From contig CM073590.1 of the NCBI GenBank assembly GCA_037074705.1, positions 116,394,100-116,458,099 of the forward strand: a stretch of DNA of 64,000 nt, in the 5' to 3' direction. A program made the translations under genes and the position numbers. This document shows positions 1 through 11,554 of the stretch, in pieces. The number at the start of each line of letters is the position of its first letter. The first letter of the stretch is position 1. The DNA comes from Zhengitettix transpicula. Its lineage: Eukaryota; Arthropoda; Insecta; Orthoptera; Tetrigidae. Below the pieces are notes generated by a model. That model worked only from the letters and a program-made list of their open reading frames with translations. It was not told where the DNA came from and did no database searches.

Positions 1-229
1 CAAAGTCACTCGTTTACTTCAAAAATTTAATTAGTTAGTCGTGGTATAAAAAGTGAATGCAATTTAGTATAGCCATAAATTACACATCAGAGCCATAGAT
101 GTAACATATGTGGATGAATAGATTAATTTAGCATTATTGTATTATCATCAGTCTTAAACTGATAGCATTTAAAGCAAATTATTTATAATATAAGCTACTT
201 CAGGATGTAGCCTCCTTTATACTTTTAGT

Positions 230-620
230 ATCAACTAGTTTTTCTCCATTTCTTTTCCAGATTGAGCTATTATTCATTCAGTTAAGTCATGCCATCTTCA
301 TAATACCCTTGTGTGATCTGTTATCTTGGTCAGGTATAATTGTATTGGATCAAGTTCAGAATCTCTTGATCCAGCCCACTGCTATTTCAAGCTTATTAGT
401 GTGATAATTCTTTATATGTTACTGTTATACTTCACCAGTCATTCCTCAAGTGATCTCTTATTTATCTATTTCCAAGTTCATTCATTCCATACTCTACGTG
501 ACATTTTGTGTACTAAAGTTTCTTGCCAAGATCTGATTTTTGTTACTGTCAACGTACACTATTCGAATAATTGTGTCTTGTGGCATATTTGGTTTAAACA
601 TAAATGAAGTTTAAAATGAA
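230..620. repeat. Possible old duplicate of 2280-2660
   Basis: Both contain TTCTCCA..(N)..TCTTTTCCAGATTG followed by T-rich sequence and a later TATTCATTCCA-like run. The similarity is weak. The open frame at 326-607 shows no recognisable domain. Confidence 0.25.
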
Positions 621-659
621 AAATTTACGTCTGATTGAAAATAATGAATAACAAAGATA

Positions 660-860
660 GCTTCAGCTCTCCCATTGTCGTTGCGTTTTCGGCACTTTTT
701 TGTGTTGTCAACTGACCATTGCAGTTGTGTTTCTCTAGGCTCTTCTTAGCATCTGACGAAAGGGACAAGGATCCCAGAACGTTGTGGTATTTATATTACA
801 TTTTTTTCTGTATTGGCTATCTTTCTTATTCATCAATGGAGTTTTCTCAAATGTGTTCCA
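660..860 (+). repeat. PLE-associated terminal repeat with hammerhead-like core
   Basis: Plus-strand copy. Landmarks are GTTGTCAACTGACCATTGCA, a CTCTTCTTAGC segment, the core CTGACGA (753-759), a GGGA...TCCC stem, then CAGAACGTTGTGGTATTTAT and TTGGCTATCTTTCTTATT. It matches the minus-strand copies at 3.06-3.19 and 46.80-46.95 kb almost base for base. Here the second core box is GAAC rather than GAAA. It is not coding, although short open frames cross it. Confidence 0.7.
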
Positions 861-1959
861 TTGGAAACTTACACTTCGATTGGCTAGTATCTTGATAACG
901 TTGGCATTTAACAGCATCAAAATGCCCTTGCTCAAGGCTGCTTTGAAGCCTGAGAATTGTTTAATCACCTAATTTTAATGTTTCAGTAGAATTCATTACT
1001 GTATTGTACATTTTGTCAAAGCATTTTATTTATATACAGACTATATAATTGTGAATGTATGTGGAACACGCTACTGCCTTAGCTGTGAATAAACTGATTA
1101 TGGAGTTCAAAATTGATTGGAATACCATTATTCAAAGTAGGAATTTATTATGAAAAGCATTGTTCTCTTTCTACTGATTTTATCTGAATGGATTATGCTA
1201 ACTGTATTTACTTTTAGTTTAAATTAGTCCAAATGACATTTATTTTATTCTGTAAACACAGCATTGACACGAGGAATAATGCACAGATGAAGTTGATTTT
1301 GAAGATTGTAGTATTGCATATAATACAATTCATGAAATTGCTGATAGCTAATATGGTAGAGTAAAATGTAATAATATATTTAAAAAAGTTGTGTATAAAT
1401 AACTGTTAGAATTTTAAAATATTTGCTTAGTTAGGCATACATATTTTATAAAACATTATCTTGGCTTAGATGTGCAGAAATAATTCTGCACAGCCTTACT
1501 GAAGTCCTCAAATAGATAAGTTTGATTCACATAAACATAGCCAACAATATCCGTTTGTAATTCTGGAATTAAAATTCAATAGTTATAACTTAAGATTGAG
1601 TTTGTATGCTAACTTGTATGTTTTAGATGCTTGAGTACAGGGTATTGTGGTGACTTCACAATTAGTTAATTATATTGTATCCACAAAAAATAGTGTATAA
1701 AGCTGAATAATTAAATGAAAATATATTGTATTTGTATTTATTGTTAATACTACAGTTGGGCAAATGCCTGGTGGTAGTTAATTAAACACGTATTGCTTAT
1801 TAATAAAAACATATTTTTGTACAAATTCTGTTTTAAAATAATATTTCATAATGTAACCTTCCTTTCTTTCATGTCCCATAATTGTGTGTGCATTGCTAAT
1901 TCATTTTCATTCAAAAAATGAAAATAACATGCCTGTTTTTGAAATTAACAACATAAACG
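861..1959. other. AT-rich sequence, no feature seen
   Basis: About 1.1 kb, low in GC, without long frames or clear repeats. Confidence 0.5.
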
Positions 1960-2100
1960 AGCCAAATATAGACAAAAGAAGTGATGATATAAATACCACA
2001 AAACCTTTTTGGAAACCTTGTTCCTTTATTCAGGTGCCAAGAAAGCACAAAAGTGATACAACCACACAGACAGTTGACAAACTCAAAACGCAATGACAAT
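1960..2100 (-). repeat. PLE-associated terminal repeat, left arm of an inverted pair
   Basis: Minus-strand copy of the same segment. The core is decayed (CTGAATA, AAAA). It carries AAGAAGTGATGATATAAATA at the outer end and GTTGACAAACTCAAAACGCA at the inner end. It faces the plus-strand copy at 2150-2275. Confidence 0.65.
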
Positions 2101-2149
2101 GGGACAATAGAAGGGTTAGTGTAACAATAAGGGACTGTAGCGTTTTGCT

Positions 2150-2275
2150 TCGCTTTTGAGTTTGTCAACTGTTGTGTTGCTCTTGGCTCATGTCCTTTCT
2201 TGGCACCTGAAGAAAGAAACAAGAATTCCAGAAATGTGTACGGTATTTATATCATTTTTTGTCTGTATTTGGCTA
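2150..2275 (+). repeat. PLE-associated terminal repeat, right arm of an inverted pair
   Basis: Plus-strand copy. GAGTTTGTCAACTGTTGTGT is followed by GGCACCTGAAGAAAG, core CTGAAGA (2207-2213), and GAAA (2231-2234), then TGTGTACGGTATTTATATCA. Both hammerhead-like boxes are intact. Confidence 0.65.
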
Positions 2276-2279
2276 TTTT

Positions 2280-3049
2280 ATCCAATTATCATTTCTCCAC
2301 TCTTTTCCAGATTGTGAGGGTCTTATTAATTTGTTTCCTTCAATCTTCTTAATGTTCTACTTTTCAGATAGCCATACTTTAGGTCAGTTATTAACTTTGG
2401 ACTTCAGCCATCCATTCTCATTGTAATAGGCATCCTTTTTCCCACAATATCATCATTTATGATATGTTCTATTCATTCCACATATAACTCATTTCAAATT
2501 TTCTCAGGGGGGAATTTTAGGTGTTTTGAGTTCGATAAATTTGTTAGCAGTCCATACCTATGTGCTGTAAACTGCTATATTTATTTTGTTGTGTACTGTG
2601 TACCATTCTTGTGCCAACAGTGTATGTCAATGTTGTTTCTTATTTTTCATGATTAGGGCTATGATGTTAAAAAAAAAAACCTTTAATTTCCTTGTTATGG
2701 ATTAATTTGATCGATTTCTGGCAAATATCATAAATATGTTTATTTCTAATTAATAAACATATTATTTAACTTTTGTAGTATTTGTCGTCACACAGTTTGT
2801 TTCGTACCATTCTAAGTATTTTGAAATACGTGTTCAATGACCAGTAGGAAACATTTGTAACCATAAATAATATAAACAACCTTGCTTTTATGAGGCACCT
2901 TTTGTGACACGGAAGTGAGTAGGTTCAGGGGGGAAGCAAGTCAAGGATTGGCCAATTAGGACGCTGCTACGTCACTACTACGCGCCAATCTGCGATTACT
3001 ACATAACGTCTTATACAGTATCGTGAAGAAAACTAACTCCTTTGTAAAT
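2280..3049. other. AT-rich sequence with weak repeat similarity
   Basis: 2280-2660 may be an old duplicate of 230-620. The rest shows no gene or clear repeat. A short GC-richer patch lies at about 2910-3000. Confidence 0.4.
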
Positions 3050-3195
3050 CATGAATAAGAAAGCCAATTCAGACAAAAATGTGATAATATAAATACTCCA
3101 CAACGTTTCTGGGATACTTGTACCTTTCGTCAGGTGCGAAGAAAAGCCTAGAGCGACACAACTGCACTTGTCAGTTGACAAAACTCAGAATGCAC
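3050..3195 (-). repeat. PLE-associated terminal repeat with hammerhead-like core
   Basis: Minus-strand copy with GAAAC (tttc at 3106-3109) and CTGACGA (3127-3133). Flanks TGTCAACTGACAAGTGCAGT and TATTTATATTATCAC match the 0.7 and 46.9 kb copies. Confidence 0.7.
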
Positions 3196-3771
3196 GTACA
3201 TATATTTATTTGTTAAAATGATTCTGCGCGCTCATATTATGTTGAGAGATGACGTCATTAGTGAGTGTTGAATCGTTAAGTTTGGAGTAAGAGTTTTTTT
3301 TTACGTGGGATTATTAGAAAAACAACGGTTTATGAATCTATATATAAATAATTTGTAATCCAAATTACAAATTTATTAATCAAAAAGTAAGTAAAAATTG
3401 CTAATGTCCCGTGCAGAAAGAACGTGTGAGTGACAGAAAAAAATGAGATAGAAATATCACAGTTTAAATGAGGTATTTGAGAAATAATAATATTTATTTA
3501 TTTCCGTGGATTGTACGATACAATCTTGGGAAAATTCAATTACAAAATGATGCACAAAAGTCATTAATGCACCTTCTATTTCTATTTAAATAACTTATTT
3601 AATATTTATATTACAGCAAATTATCATGTAGATTCTATATAATTTAGCACAATTAAAAATATTTCATATTATATATTACTTTCTCTGACATATTACTTAA
3701 GAATAGATCATTTTCTGTTTTCTTTAAATTAGGAAGATATTTTTCACCATTATTATTCATTTACAAATACA
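3196..3771. other. AT-rich sequence, no feature seen
   Basis: No long frames and no clear repeat up to the Helitron-like left end. Confidence 0.5.
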
Positions 3772-4039
3772 TCTTCTTCTATATAATAAAAAAGGGTGTA
3801 TATTTGTATCTAGGTATGTATGTATTTACGTTGTTTTTTATACAAATTTTATCGCGTGGACAGAATTCAACAAAAATTGGTATATATATTCTGCCAAAAT
3901 CGAGAACCGGCACTGTGGGGGTGAGAAACCCCTAGAATAAACGTGGAAATAATTATCATTGAAATAAGTTACGAATTAGTGTTAAATTACTGCGCGAGAC
4001 GATGACGTCATAAGTTTTCAAGACATTGACGCATCCTAA

Positions 4040-5000
4040 ATATAGTTCTGTATTTCGTAATGAAATAAAGCTGAAATATTTTTATTGAATAAAAAGGATA
4101 ATTTTTTTTCAGTAATACTCCATCGATTAGTAATAAAAAACAATACGAAACACTTTACTTGCGCAAAGTTAATTTGGAATAGTTAATTATCCCGCTATCT
4201 TTGATAAAGCCAATATGGCGCCTTATAATACATTCAAATGTGTGTCGGTCGAGATTTATAAAATTTCATAATATAACGTACTATTGTATCCTGTATAATA
4301 TTTCAGAAGATAATAAGATTTGTCTGAGGTACGACTGCTGAATTATATGTTTGTAACTATAAAAGTATTGAAAATGACGTACGGAACTCCGAAAGTTTTT
4401 ATGGTCGTTATTCAATTAATGCACTCTCAGTCAAAGGTATGTACAGAAATAGGAACATTTTAATTGAATTAAAAGTACAATTAATTATACTTTACGCAAC
4501 GTATTTCTATAAATTTGTATAAATGTAAACAAATTATTGTGTGCAATTTGTGTCGTGAAACAAAAATTTGAGGTTAGGATAGCAGTATTTGTTTTCCATT
4601 TTTTTTGGGAACGACGTTATAGATGTTCAATTTCTGAGAAATGAAGCTGAGCAAAAATATTTTGATTGAATAATAAGTATAATTAAATCTACCAATACTA
4701 CATCGAGTGATAAATATAATTTATTATGAAAGGTTATACAATCCATGGCATTAATTTTCTTTTAAATAACTTGACTTTTGACGTGGAATATTTAACGGGA
4801 TCAGGGACCAATATGTTTCCCAATTATATCTTGCAATACGCACTGGAAGATACATAGAATTATGATAAAAACAATACTTAAATGTTCAAAATTGATATAT
4901 TTTTATTGAAGACAGCGTATTTCGTAATGTTTTGCATTAATTTTATACAATGCTACCAACTGCAGATTGCTAAAACCACCAAATAGTTTAATTTCAGATG
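4040..5000 (+). repeat. Two of three copies of a 400-bp block within the Helitron-like unit
   Basis: 4040-4450 and 4620-5000 resemble each other and 7830-8220. Shared landmarks are AAATATTTT(T/G)ATTGAATAA, CCATCGA(T/A)TAGTAATAA, CCAATATGG and TTCAATTAATGCAC. Confidence 0.5.
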
Positions 5001-5489
5001 GAAAAATTATATGTCTACAAATTTAATAATTGTTTTAAATAGTGTATGTATATCTATCTATATTATATATTTCTACATGCACCGGAGGAGACTAAGAATG
5101 ATGGAAAACACAATCCCTAATACTTCTTAATCATTATAATTTGATATATTTTAAATCTGCAGAAAGTGACGTATTCTTAAAGTGAAATTCATGAAATTTT
5201 TTTTGTTATGTATGTATCATTATAATTTCACATATTTGATTATAAATGTTTAAAGTCTAAGGGAGTAATTCCAAGTGAGAACTGTTAAATATAAATTTTG
5301 TGCAATATCATTAATATTTTCTATTTGAGAGTTGACGCATACCGTAATGTATTGTATTCCTTATACAATGCTACCAACATCAGAGAGTAGAATCCACCAA
5401 AGAGTACTTTGACTCCTTTCAGTTATCTGGAGTAAATTGGTTATATTCATAACGGTTTTGGTTGTATACCACAAATGTACCGGAGTATG

Positions 5490-5775
5490 TTTTACACAAA
5501 AGAAGTGATGATATACATTACTCTATATTCTTATTATTAATTTATAAAACAGAAGATAAAATTTTCATTTTAGAAATATGATATATACATATATACATAT
5601 ATTGTTCAATAAATATATATATATATATATATTAGATATAGGCTCATATCCTCATTTTTATGAAGTAGGTTTTATAGCCAAATACTGACAAAAAGAAGTG
5701 ATGATATACATTTGTCTGCAATTGGATAATACTTTTAAAACAGATGTAAATTTATCGTTTTAGAAATTAAGTTGT
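5490..5775 (+). repeat. Short direct repeat with a (TA)n tract between
   Basis: AAAGAAGTGATGATATACAT occurs at about 5500 and 5694, followed by similar sequence through TTTTAGAAAT. The same AGAAGTGATGATATA string is seen in the PLE terminal repeat at 1977, hinting at old PLE pieces. A (TA)n run is at 5612-5633. Confidence 0.5.
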
Positions 5776-6189
5776 TTCAAATGTGTCATAGTCACAATTA
5801 TTAACTCATTTGGATAGAAATGATCAGCTGATTAACATTCAGGCAACATAAATCTGTATACGGTATATATAATTTATTAATGTATTTTACTTAAAAGACT
5901 TCCAAAACTTATATATAAATAATTTTTCCAGCTCAAAGTTATGCTTTCAATTGTTTACTTTGCATTGTAGCTTAGAATTGTAAAAAATTACATATGTGAA
6001 TTTCAAAGGCTCTTCCCAAATTTGGAATCTAAATTAATGTTTACTATGTCCAAAAATCATCTGATTTAGATAAACATTTATGAAATTCTATATACTATCC
6101 CATTTGGATAGTAAAAAAGTACAGAGATCAGATTACATGATGAATGTTGATGTCGTTCAGTTACATAAAAATATCCGAAAAATAACCGA

Positions 6190-7770
6190 GATCCGAGTCA
6201 AATCGAAGGTAATGGATGTCGCTGAGTTAATTTGTGATAATATCCACAACGGGCGAGGGGTGAGAGGAGTTGGGCAGAGGTGGTCGGGGGTTAGAAATTT
6301 AAAAACATGTTTACCGGCAGTTTTTTGCATCGAATAAATATATTTCTGGAAAAAATGAAATTAATAAAATTTCTGTACATGTTCTCCGTGTTTAATTTCA
6401 ACCCCTTTAGGGATTGGGAGGGGAGCTCCACTTACGGGTTTGGGGTGGAGTGGCATTACATAAAAATAACGCAAAAGCAATCAAGATTGGAGTCAAATTC
6501 AGGGTTATGTATGTCACTGAATTTGATTATGACATTCTCTTTAAACCCCAGGGACGGGCACGGACGGGGTGGAATTTTTAAAACGTATTAAATCTTCGAT
6601 ATTAACGTGGAATAAATAAATGTCAGGGTCATTGACGTTGATAGTATTTCTACCGATGTTGTTTGTAAAATTTCAACCCCTTTCAGCGTGAGAGGGGAGA
6701 ACGCTTAAAGATTGGGGATTAAATATTCTAACATCCTACGACAACCGATATTTGATTCGGATAAATATTTTTAGGGGTCAAAGAGTTGATAATGTTTCTA
6801 GCAATTTGTATAATTTTAACCCCTTAGAGCATGGTAAAGGAGAACCCTTAGGGTGGGTATGGAAGGGCGTTACAAGGAAATAACGGGAAGACAACCGAGA
6901 TTGTAGTCAAAACCAAGGTTATGGATGTCGCCGAGTTTAATTATGACAACCAATTTGCTCATTTAACCCCCAGGATTTGGGTGGTTAGGGCTGGACATTT
7001 GGAAACATGCAATCACGGCGGTTATTAGCGTAGAATATTTTCAAGGGTTAATTAGATTGATTGTATTTCTACTGATGTTGTGTGTGTAAAATTTCAACCT
7101 TTATCAGCATAATAAGGGAGCACGCTTAGGGGTGGGTGTGGACGGGTGTGGAAATACTAAAACATGTCAAAACAGCTGATATTTGAGTCGGATAAATATT
7201 TTTAGGCGGGGGCGGATGGGGTGGTAAATTTGGAACATGCAAACACGGCAGATATTTGCGTTGAATAAATATTTTTCATGGTTAATTATAAGACATGTAT
7301 TTCTATTGATGTTATTTGTGTATGATTTCAACCTCTTTCGTCATGGGAAGCGGTGGACCTTTAGGAGTGAAGGGGCGTTTTATAAAATTAACGCAAAAAC
7401 AACCGATATTCGAGTCAAATCTGGGTTACGGATGTCGCTGAGTTAAATTATGACAATCTGGTCAACGGGCGGGGTGTTTGAGGGGGGATGTTGACGGGGA
7501 TTAGCGGGGTTCGGGGGAGGAGACGGAGCTACAAACTTTGAACATGTTAACCGGCCGATTTTTGGATCGAATCAATATAATTCAATATCAACGGAATTAA
7601 TCAAATCTGTGTATAATTTCCACGTCTTTCTGGTTTGTGAGTGGTGCACCCTTAAGGGGTTAGGGTGTAGTGGCATTACATAAAAATTTCGCAATCACAT
7701 TAGAGTTTGGAGTCTGAATTGAGGCTATGGATGTCACCTATTTTAATTATGACATTCAACTTGGCGTTTA
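6190..7770 (+). repeat. Degenerate tandem repeat inside the Helitron-like unit
   Basis: Five units marked by GAGTCAAAT...GGTTATGGATGTCGCTGAGTT start near 6195, 6490, 6903, 7411 and 7706, so spacing is about 295, 413, 508 and 295 bp. Each unit also has a CATGAGAGGGGAGCACCCTT-like GC-rich part and ACATAAAAATAACGCAAAA. Local open frames follow the repeat and are not genes. Confidence 0.65.
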
Positions 7771-7829
7771 ACCCCCATTGGCGGGGTTGAACGGCGATGG
7801 AAATTATTTAAACATGTTAATCGAAATAG

Positions 7830-8220
7830 TTCCTTTTTTCTTAATGTAATAAAGCAGAAATATTTTCATTGACTCAAAAGTATAATTTTATCCATCAATA
7901 GTCCATCGAATGATAATAAAAAAACAATACGAATACTTTATGATCTTTGCAGAATGTAATTTGATTTTCGTGCCATATTAGTGACTAATATGGTGACCAT
8001 TTGTTTACATTGTGAATCTAGCTAAGAATTTCATCAATTTAATCTTTGGTAATGTCCGAAGACTGAGGGACAATTATATCCTGCAGTACTCAAGGAGTAT
8101 ATTTAAGAAGAAATTTGGAGGTATGTTTGTTGCGAATGATGCAATAAAACTCAATGTATTTTATAGCTTTTCAATTAATGCACCATCGGTCTAAACAATG
8201 TACGGAACAGTTAGATTTAG
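7830..8220 (+). repeat. Third copy of the 400-bp block
   Basis: Contains GAAATATTTTCATTGA, CATCGAATGATAATAAA and TTCAATTAATGCACCATCGG, aligning with 4050-4440. Confidence 0.5.
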
Positions 8221-8314
8221 GTTAAATCACTTCTGACTTAAGATTAATATAGAATTAAATATTTTTTCGGTTTTATATAAATAAGTACACAGGCAACGCC
8301 GGGCACCCAGCTAG

Positions 8315-8792
8315 TATTGAATAAACAGTTAATAATTTATTCTTTACGTATCGATCCACAAGAAAATGTGGCTAGTTTAGACGGAAATTTTGATTTGTGC
8401 AATGGCGGAGTTAGTGTAATGCATTGCACAATATCCAGATTTCTCTGAGCCTCTTCTAGCCTGTAAAGGAAAGGACTATGTCAAGACTTAAACTGCTAAT
8501 ATGTTTAAAAAGATATTCTGTAGTTCATCAATTTGGTTCGTAGTGTTGCGTCTTTGACGTTTCAACAGTTCTTTTTAACTCCTGTTAATTGAGAATGAAG
8601 ATATTTCCATAGGTAATTCGTCGTAATGATCTAGAATATAGTAGTTGTCTCCAATCTCGCAGAAAATGGAATAAGTTAGGCTTTTTAGATGAAGGTTAAT
8701 ACTGCGAGATAGAAAAATTCCTTTCTGGCGGTAGTGGGTGGCTTCATTGTTTGGACGTTATTGGCCGAGAGACGTCAACGTACAGATTTAAG
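8315..8792. other. No feature seen
   Basis: AT-rich sequence between the Helitron-like end and the first GCR copy. Confidence 0.5.
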
Positions 8793-8806
8793 CATCCCAT
8801 ACTTTT

Positions 8807-9315
8807 TTTTTAGGGCAACAGGCTACATGAGGGTAATCCACGTTGGGCAACTTCCCTTTAATAGCATAAGAAAGGGTGATACGGAAGGGTAGAGGAAGGT
8901 ATCCAAGGGTTAACTAGGACCCCCGGGCTATATTTTAAGGATCCTACCCGGCATTCGCTTAAAAGTAATGCAGGGAAAACCCTAGAAAAACCTGCATCAG
9001 GTAGGTCGGGTATTGGGTACTTGTCCCACGCCCTTCCGATAGCGGGAGAGGAGTTTGCTGTGGGGACGCAGCATTCCCTTCTCCGTGCCTCGACCAGTTT
9101 AGGAGGCATCTGGCCGACTATTCCAATGGGAATAGCGGACAACTCTTACCGTATGTCCAAGGTCTGTGATACACCTCTCAGAACAGGCCGAGGTGCGTCG
9201 GCTTGTGGGAACCTTAGTTAAAAAACGGTGAGGAAAAGGCATACCCAAAGGTAGCTCCTTCGTATCTCTCCTATAAGGTTCTGCCTGCGAGAGAATAGCC
9301 CTCGCAGACTTCTTA
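8807..9315 (-). mobile_element. GCR retroposon copy with 14-bp target duplication
   Basis: A full-length copy in A-tail orientation minus (T-run at left). It is flanked by CATCCCATACTTTT at 8793-8806 and 9316-9329. GC-rich, with the family hairpins. Open frames on both strands (for example 8858-9142 minus, 9021-9221 plus) recur in many copies because the repeat is stop-poor. They are not evidence of a protein. Confidence 0.85.
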
Positions 9316-9624
9316 CATCCCATACTTTTATAGTGCGATTAAAATCATATGGTCTCTGGTTTCTTTTACCTGCGAGGGGTGTGACCTTGAATTCAAAAAA
9401 TGTGAAAGCTTCAAATGAAGGGCGGGACAAGTTCGTTGCCGAACAATCTCGGTGGATTCTACTGTTTTCAGTGTTTCTATTCGGAAATCCCATGTTCCAA
9501 CTAATTTGAATCATATTATAATCATCGCAAGTATTTTTATTAAATGCTTAAATTAATAATATATTAATTATTATACTTGTAGGACAAGGACCGAGAGCCA
9601 CGGATCTGATTATGGTAACTTTCG

Positions 9625-9808
9625 CTAGGGTTTTCGTGCATCATATTTGGGCGAATGCCGGTTAGGATGCTTAAATTATAGCTAGGGGCCCTACTTAATC
9701 CGTGCTACTTCGCTCTCTCATCCGCATCTCGCCTTTCAATTTTATTCCTATGCTATTGAAGGGGAAAGGCTGCCACGTGGATGACCCTCGTGTAGCCTGT
9801 CGCCGCCA
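9625..9808 (+). mobile_element. GCR retroposon copy, 5'-truncated
   Basis: The last 185 bp only: GCGAATGCCGGTTAGGATGC through TAGCCTGTCGCCGCCAAACA. More diverged than its neighbours. Confidence 0.75.
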
Positions 9809-10194
9809 AACAAAACAGAAGATAATGATTAATTACCTCATACTCTAAGGCTGAATAATTGGTAATGAAAGGTAAATGAGAAAGTTTTCATAATATTTTC
9901 ACTACTTCTGCCAAAATACTTGCCAAAATCTAATACTTTTGAATAAGACTTTATAAATTCTCCAATTTTTCCATATTCCGGTAGAGAAAAATAAGTTTAT
10001 TTCCAACGACCACATCATGTTTTTTGTCGCAAGAAATTTTTACACGTACAATAATTTTTTTTAGTTCTCTTAACATTGGTTTCAATTATTTGTATTAAAA
10101 TTGAAGATATTACGAAAGGGTGACATTTTTGATTAGGGAGGCTATTATATTTTTTATTTTGAACGATGGGTTTAGGAATACAGATTCGGATATA
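9809..10194. other. No feature seen
   Basis: AT-rich, no long frame. Confidence 0.5.
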
Positions 10195-10345
10195 AAAATC
10201 TCTAAAGGACCGGGAATCGAACCCAGGATCTCCACTATGTGCTAATGACTCCTCTTCCTGTTCCAGCTTTCTCTATCCGCTATATGGACCTGAACACAGG
10301 AACACCTACAAAATTACTGAATCAAATTCTTCTTGGCATAATTTT
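10195..10345 (-). mobile_element. tRNA-like SINE, family S1
   Basis: On the minus strand: ATTCAGTAATTTTGTAGGTG, then TATAGCGGATAGAGAAA (A-box-like) and GGGTTCGATTCCCGGTCCT (B box). The same order occurs at 56195-56500 and 57425-57660. It is not a tRNA gene: no acceptor stem. Confidence 0.7.
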
Positions 10346-11483
10346 ATGATTTAAATGATTGTACTGTAGGTGTAAATTCAACGCAGAAATTAACTCAAGA
10401 ACAGAAGAAATGACCATGACCTTGATTGCACGAATTTATTCTGTTGCTGTGCAAATGTTAGTTCAATGGGTAACGAGTTTATTATTTTGTAGTGAAGACT
10501 AATCAACCGAGTGAACGAAGTTGCTATACAATGAAAGTTTCGTCCACACGAACGTGGTAGGAAAATGTTTCATTAATAATTTCTAATTATGAAATGAACT
10601 AAGTAGCTTACTTTTACAAAAAAAATTCCTTCGGTTTACTGTAACAAGTACTTCCACTTCAGCTAAAAATTAATTCATGTCCCCATAATTTGAGCCTAAC
10701 GGGAAGGTTTCTAGTGTTTAAAGAATAATTTAAAATTGACATTTATCACCTACTAGCTATTTATTTAAGCACTGTAGGCAAAATAAATCTGTACAAAAAT
10801 AAATAAATACAGAAATTATTAAGAAATTCAAATATTCATTTATAAAAAATGTTCCGGCCAATTACTAAATTTCCTTATCTACAGGGATTGGTTTGCTGGA
10901 CAATGAAATGAGCGTATCTGACAAATTGGAATTTATAGTGTTTGTCTCCCTTGGTACTGTATTTACTAGTAGTCTCACTGAGTGATTTTTTTCTGCAATC
11001 GTGGGCAGGTCTTTCAGCCTGTGCAGAACGCGTTGCCCCCTCTTGTATTAATAGCAGCATCACCAGGTTTGCATTGGGCAGGCAATGATCACCATGGCTG
11101 ATGAACCAATTTCTCGCCCGAGACATTACTTGGGTCGAGTCGCAAAATTAACTCTAATCACACTGCAAAAAAGACTGGCTCTTCTCACCGCTCAGAAATG
11201 AATGACCCTCGCCGACTTCGAGTTTCCACCCTCCAAAACCTTTCTCCTCCCTTCAATGGTCTCCAAATCCCCACCATTTTCTGATTTTCTCATCGCAAGG
11301 CTGCTACGACGCAGAAAGAAAGGTAAACAGGAACCGACCTTGTCGATCTTCCTGTTAGTATCACTTAAAATACGCCTTTTTTTATTATTATCATATTAAT
11401 TTATTAAGTAACCTATGAGCCCCCTTACAGCTTGTACGTTAATGTGATATATTACTCATATTCGGATTCTTACGAATCTTATT

Positions 11484-11485
<2 letters not shown>
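10346..11485. other. No recognised feature; weak open frames
   Basis: A minus-strand frame at 10875-11126 lies in a GC-richer patch but shows no domain. The rest is AT-rich. Confidence 0.4.

Positions 11486-11550
<65 letters not shown>
11486..11550. repeat. (TA)n(GT)n microsatellite
   Basis: About 17 AT units followed by 15 GT units, directly abutting the left end of an LTR. Confidence 0.95.

Positions 11551-11554
<4 letters not shown>

Larger units (their letters stand above)
3772..8314 (+). mobile_element. Long Helitron-like unit, non-autonomous
   Basis: The left end starts A|TCTTCTTCTATATAATAAA and leads into a GTATGTATGT-rich stretch. The right end is GGCAACGCCGGGCACCCAG followed by CTAG|T. 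A 5' TC, a 3' CTAG, and insertion between A and T fit Helitrons. A short copy with the same ends lies at 41315-42051. The 4.5-kb interior has no Rep/helicase coding sequence. It holds a block repeated three times (about 4040-4450, 4620-5000 and 7830-8220) and a tandem block (6190-7770). It may be nested rather than one unit. Confidence 0.5.

Noticed and set aside
735..968. Open frame of 77 codons on the minus strand
   Set aside because: It crosses the PLE terminal repeat and is not conserved between copies of that repeat.
1911..2222. Open frame of 103 codons on the minus strand
   Set aside because: It spans the inverted pair of PLE terminal repeats; no domain.
9021..9221. A conserved peptide (starting MSHALPIAGEEFAVGTQ) open in at least eight GCR copies, suggesting a small protein family
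   Set aside because: The frame runs against the A-tail strand, a different frame on the opposite strand is equally open (MSAIPIGIVGQLPPKLVEA type), copies have stops and indels, and GC-rich stop-poor sequence explains it. A Ka/Ks test across copies would settle it.
10200..10270. Possible tRNA gene (B box GGTTCGATTCC on minus)
   Set aside because: No cloverleaf; the sequence matches the S1 SINE copies.
11486..11550. TA/GT run as a possible regulatory Z-DNA element
   Set aside because: It is a plain microsatellite at an LTR boundary with no gene nearby.
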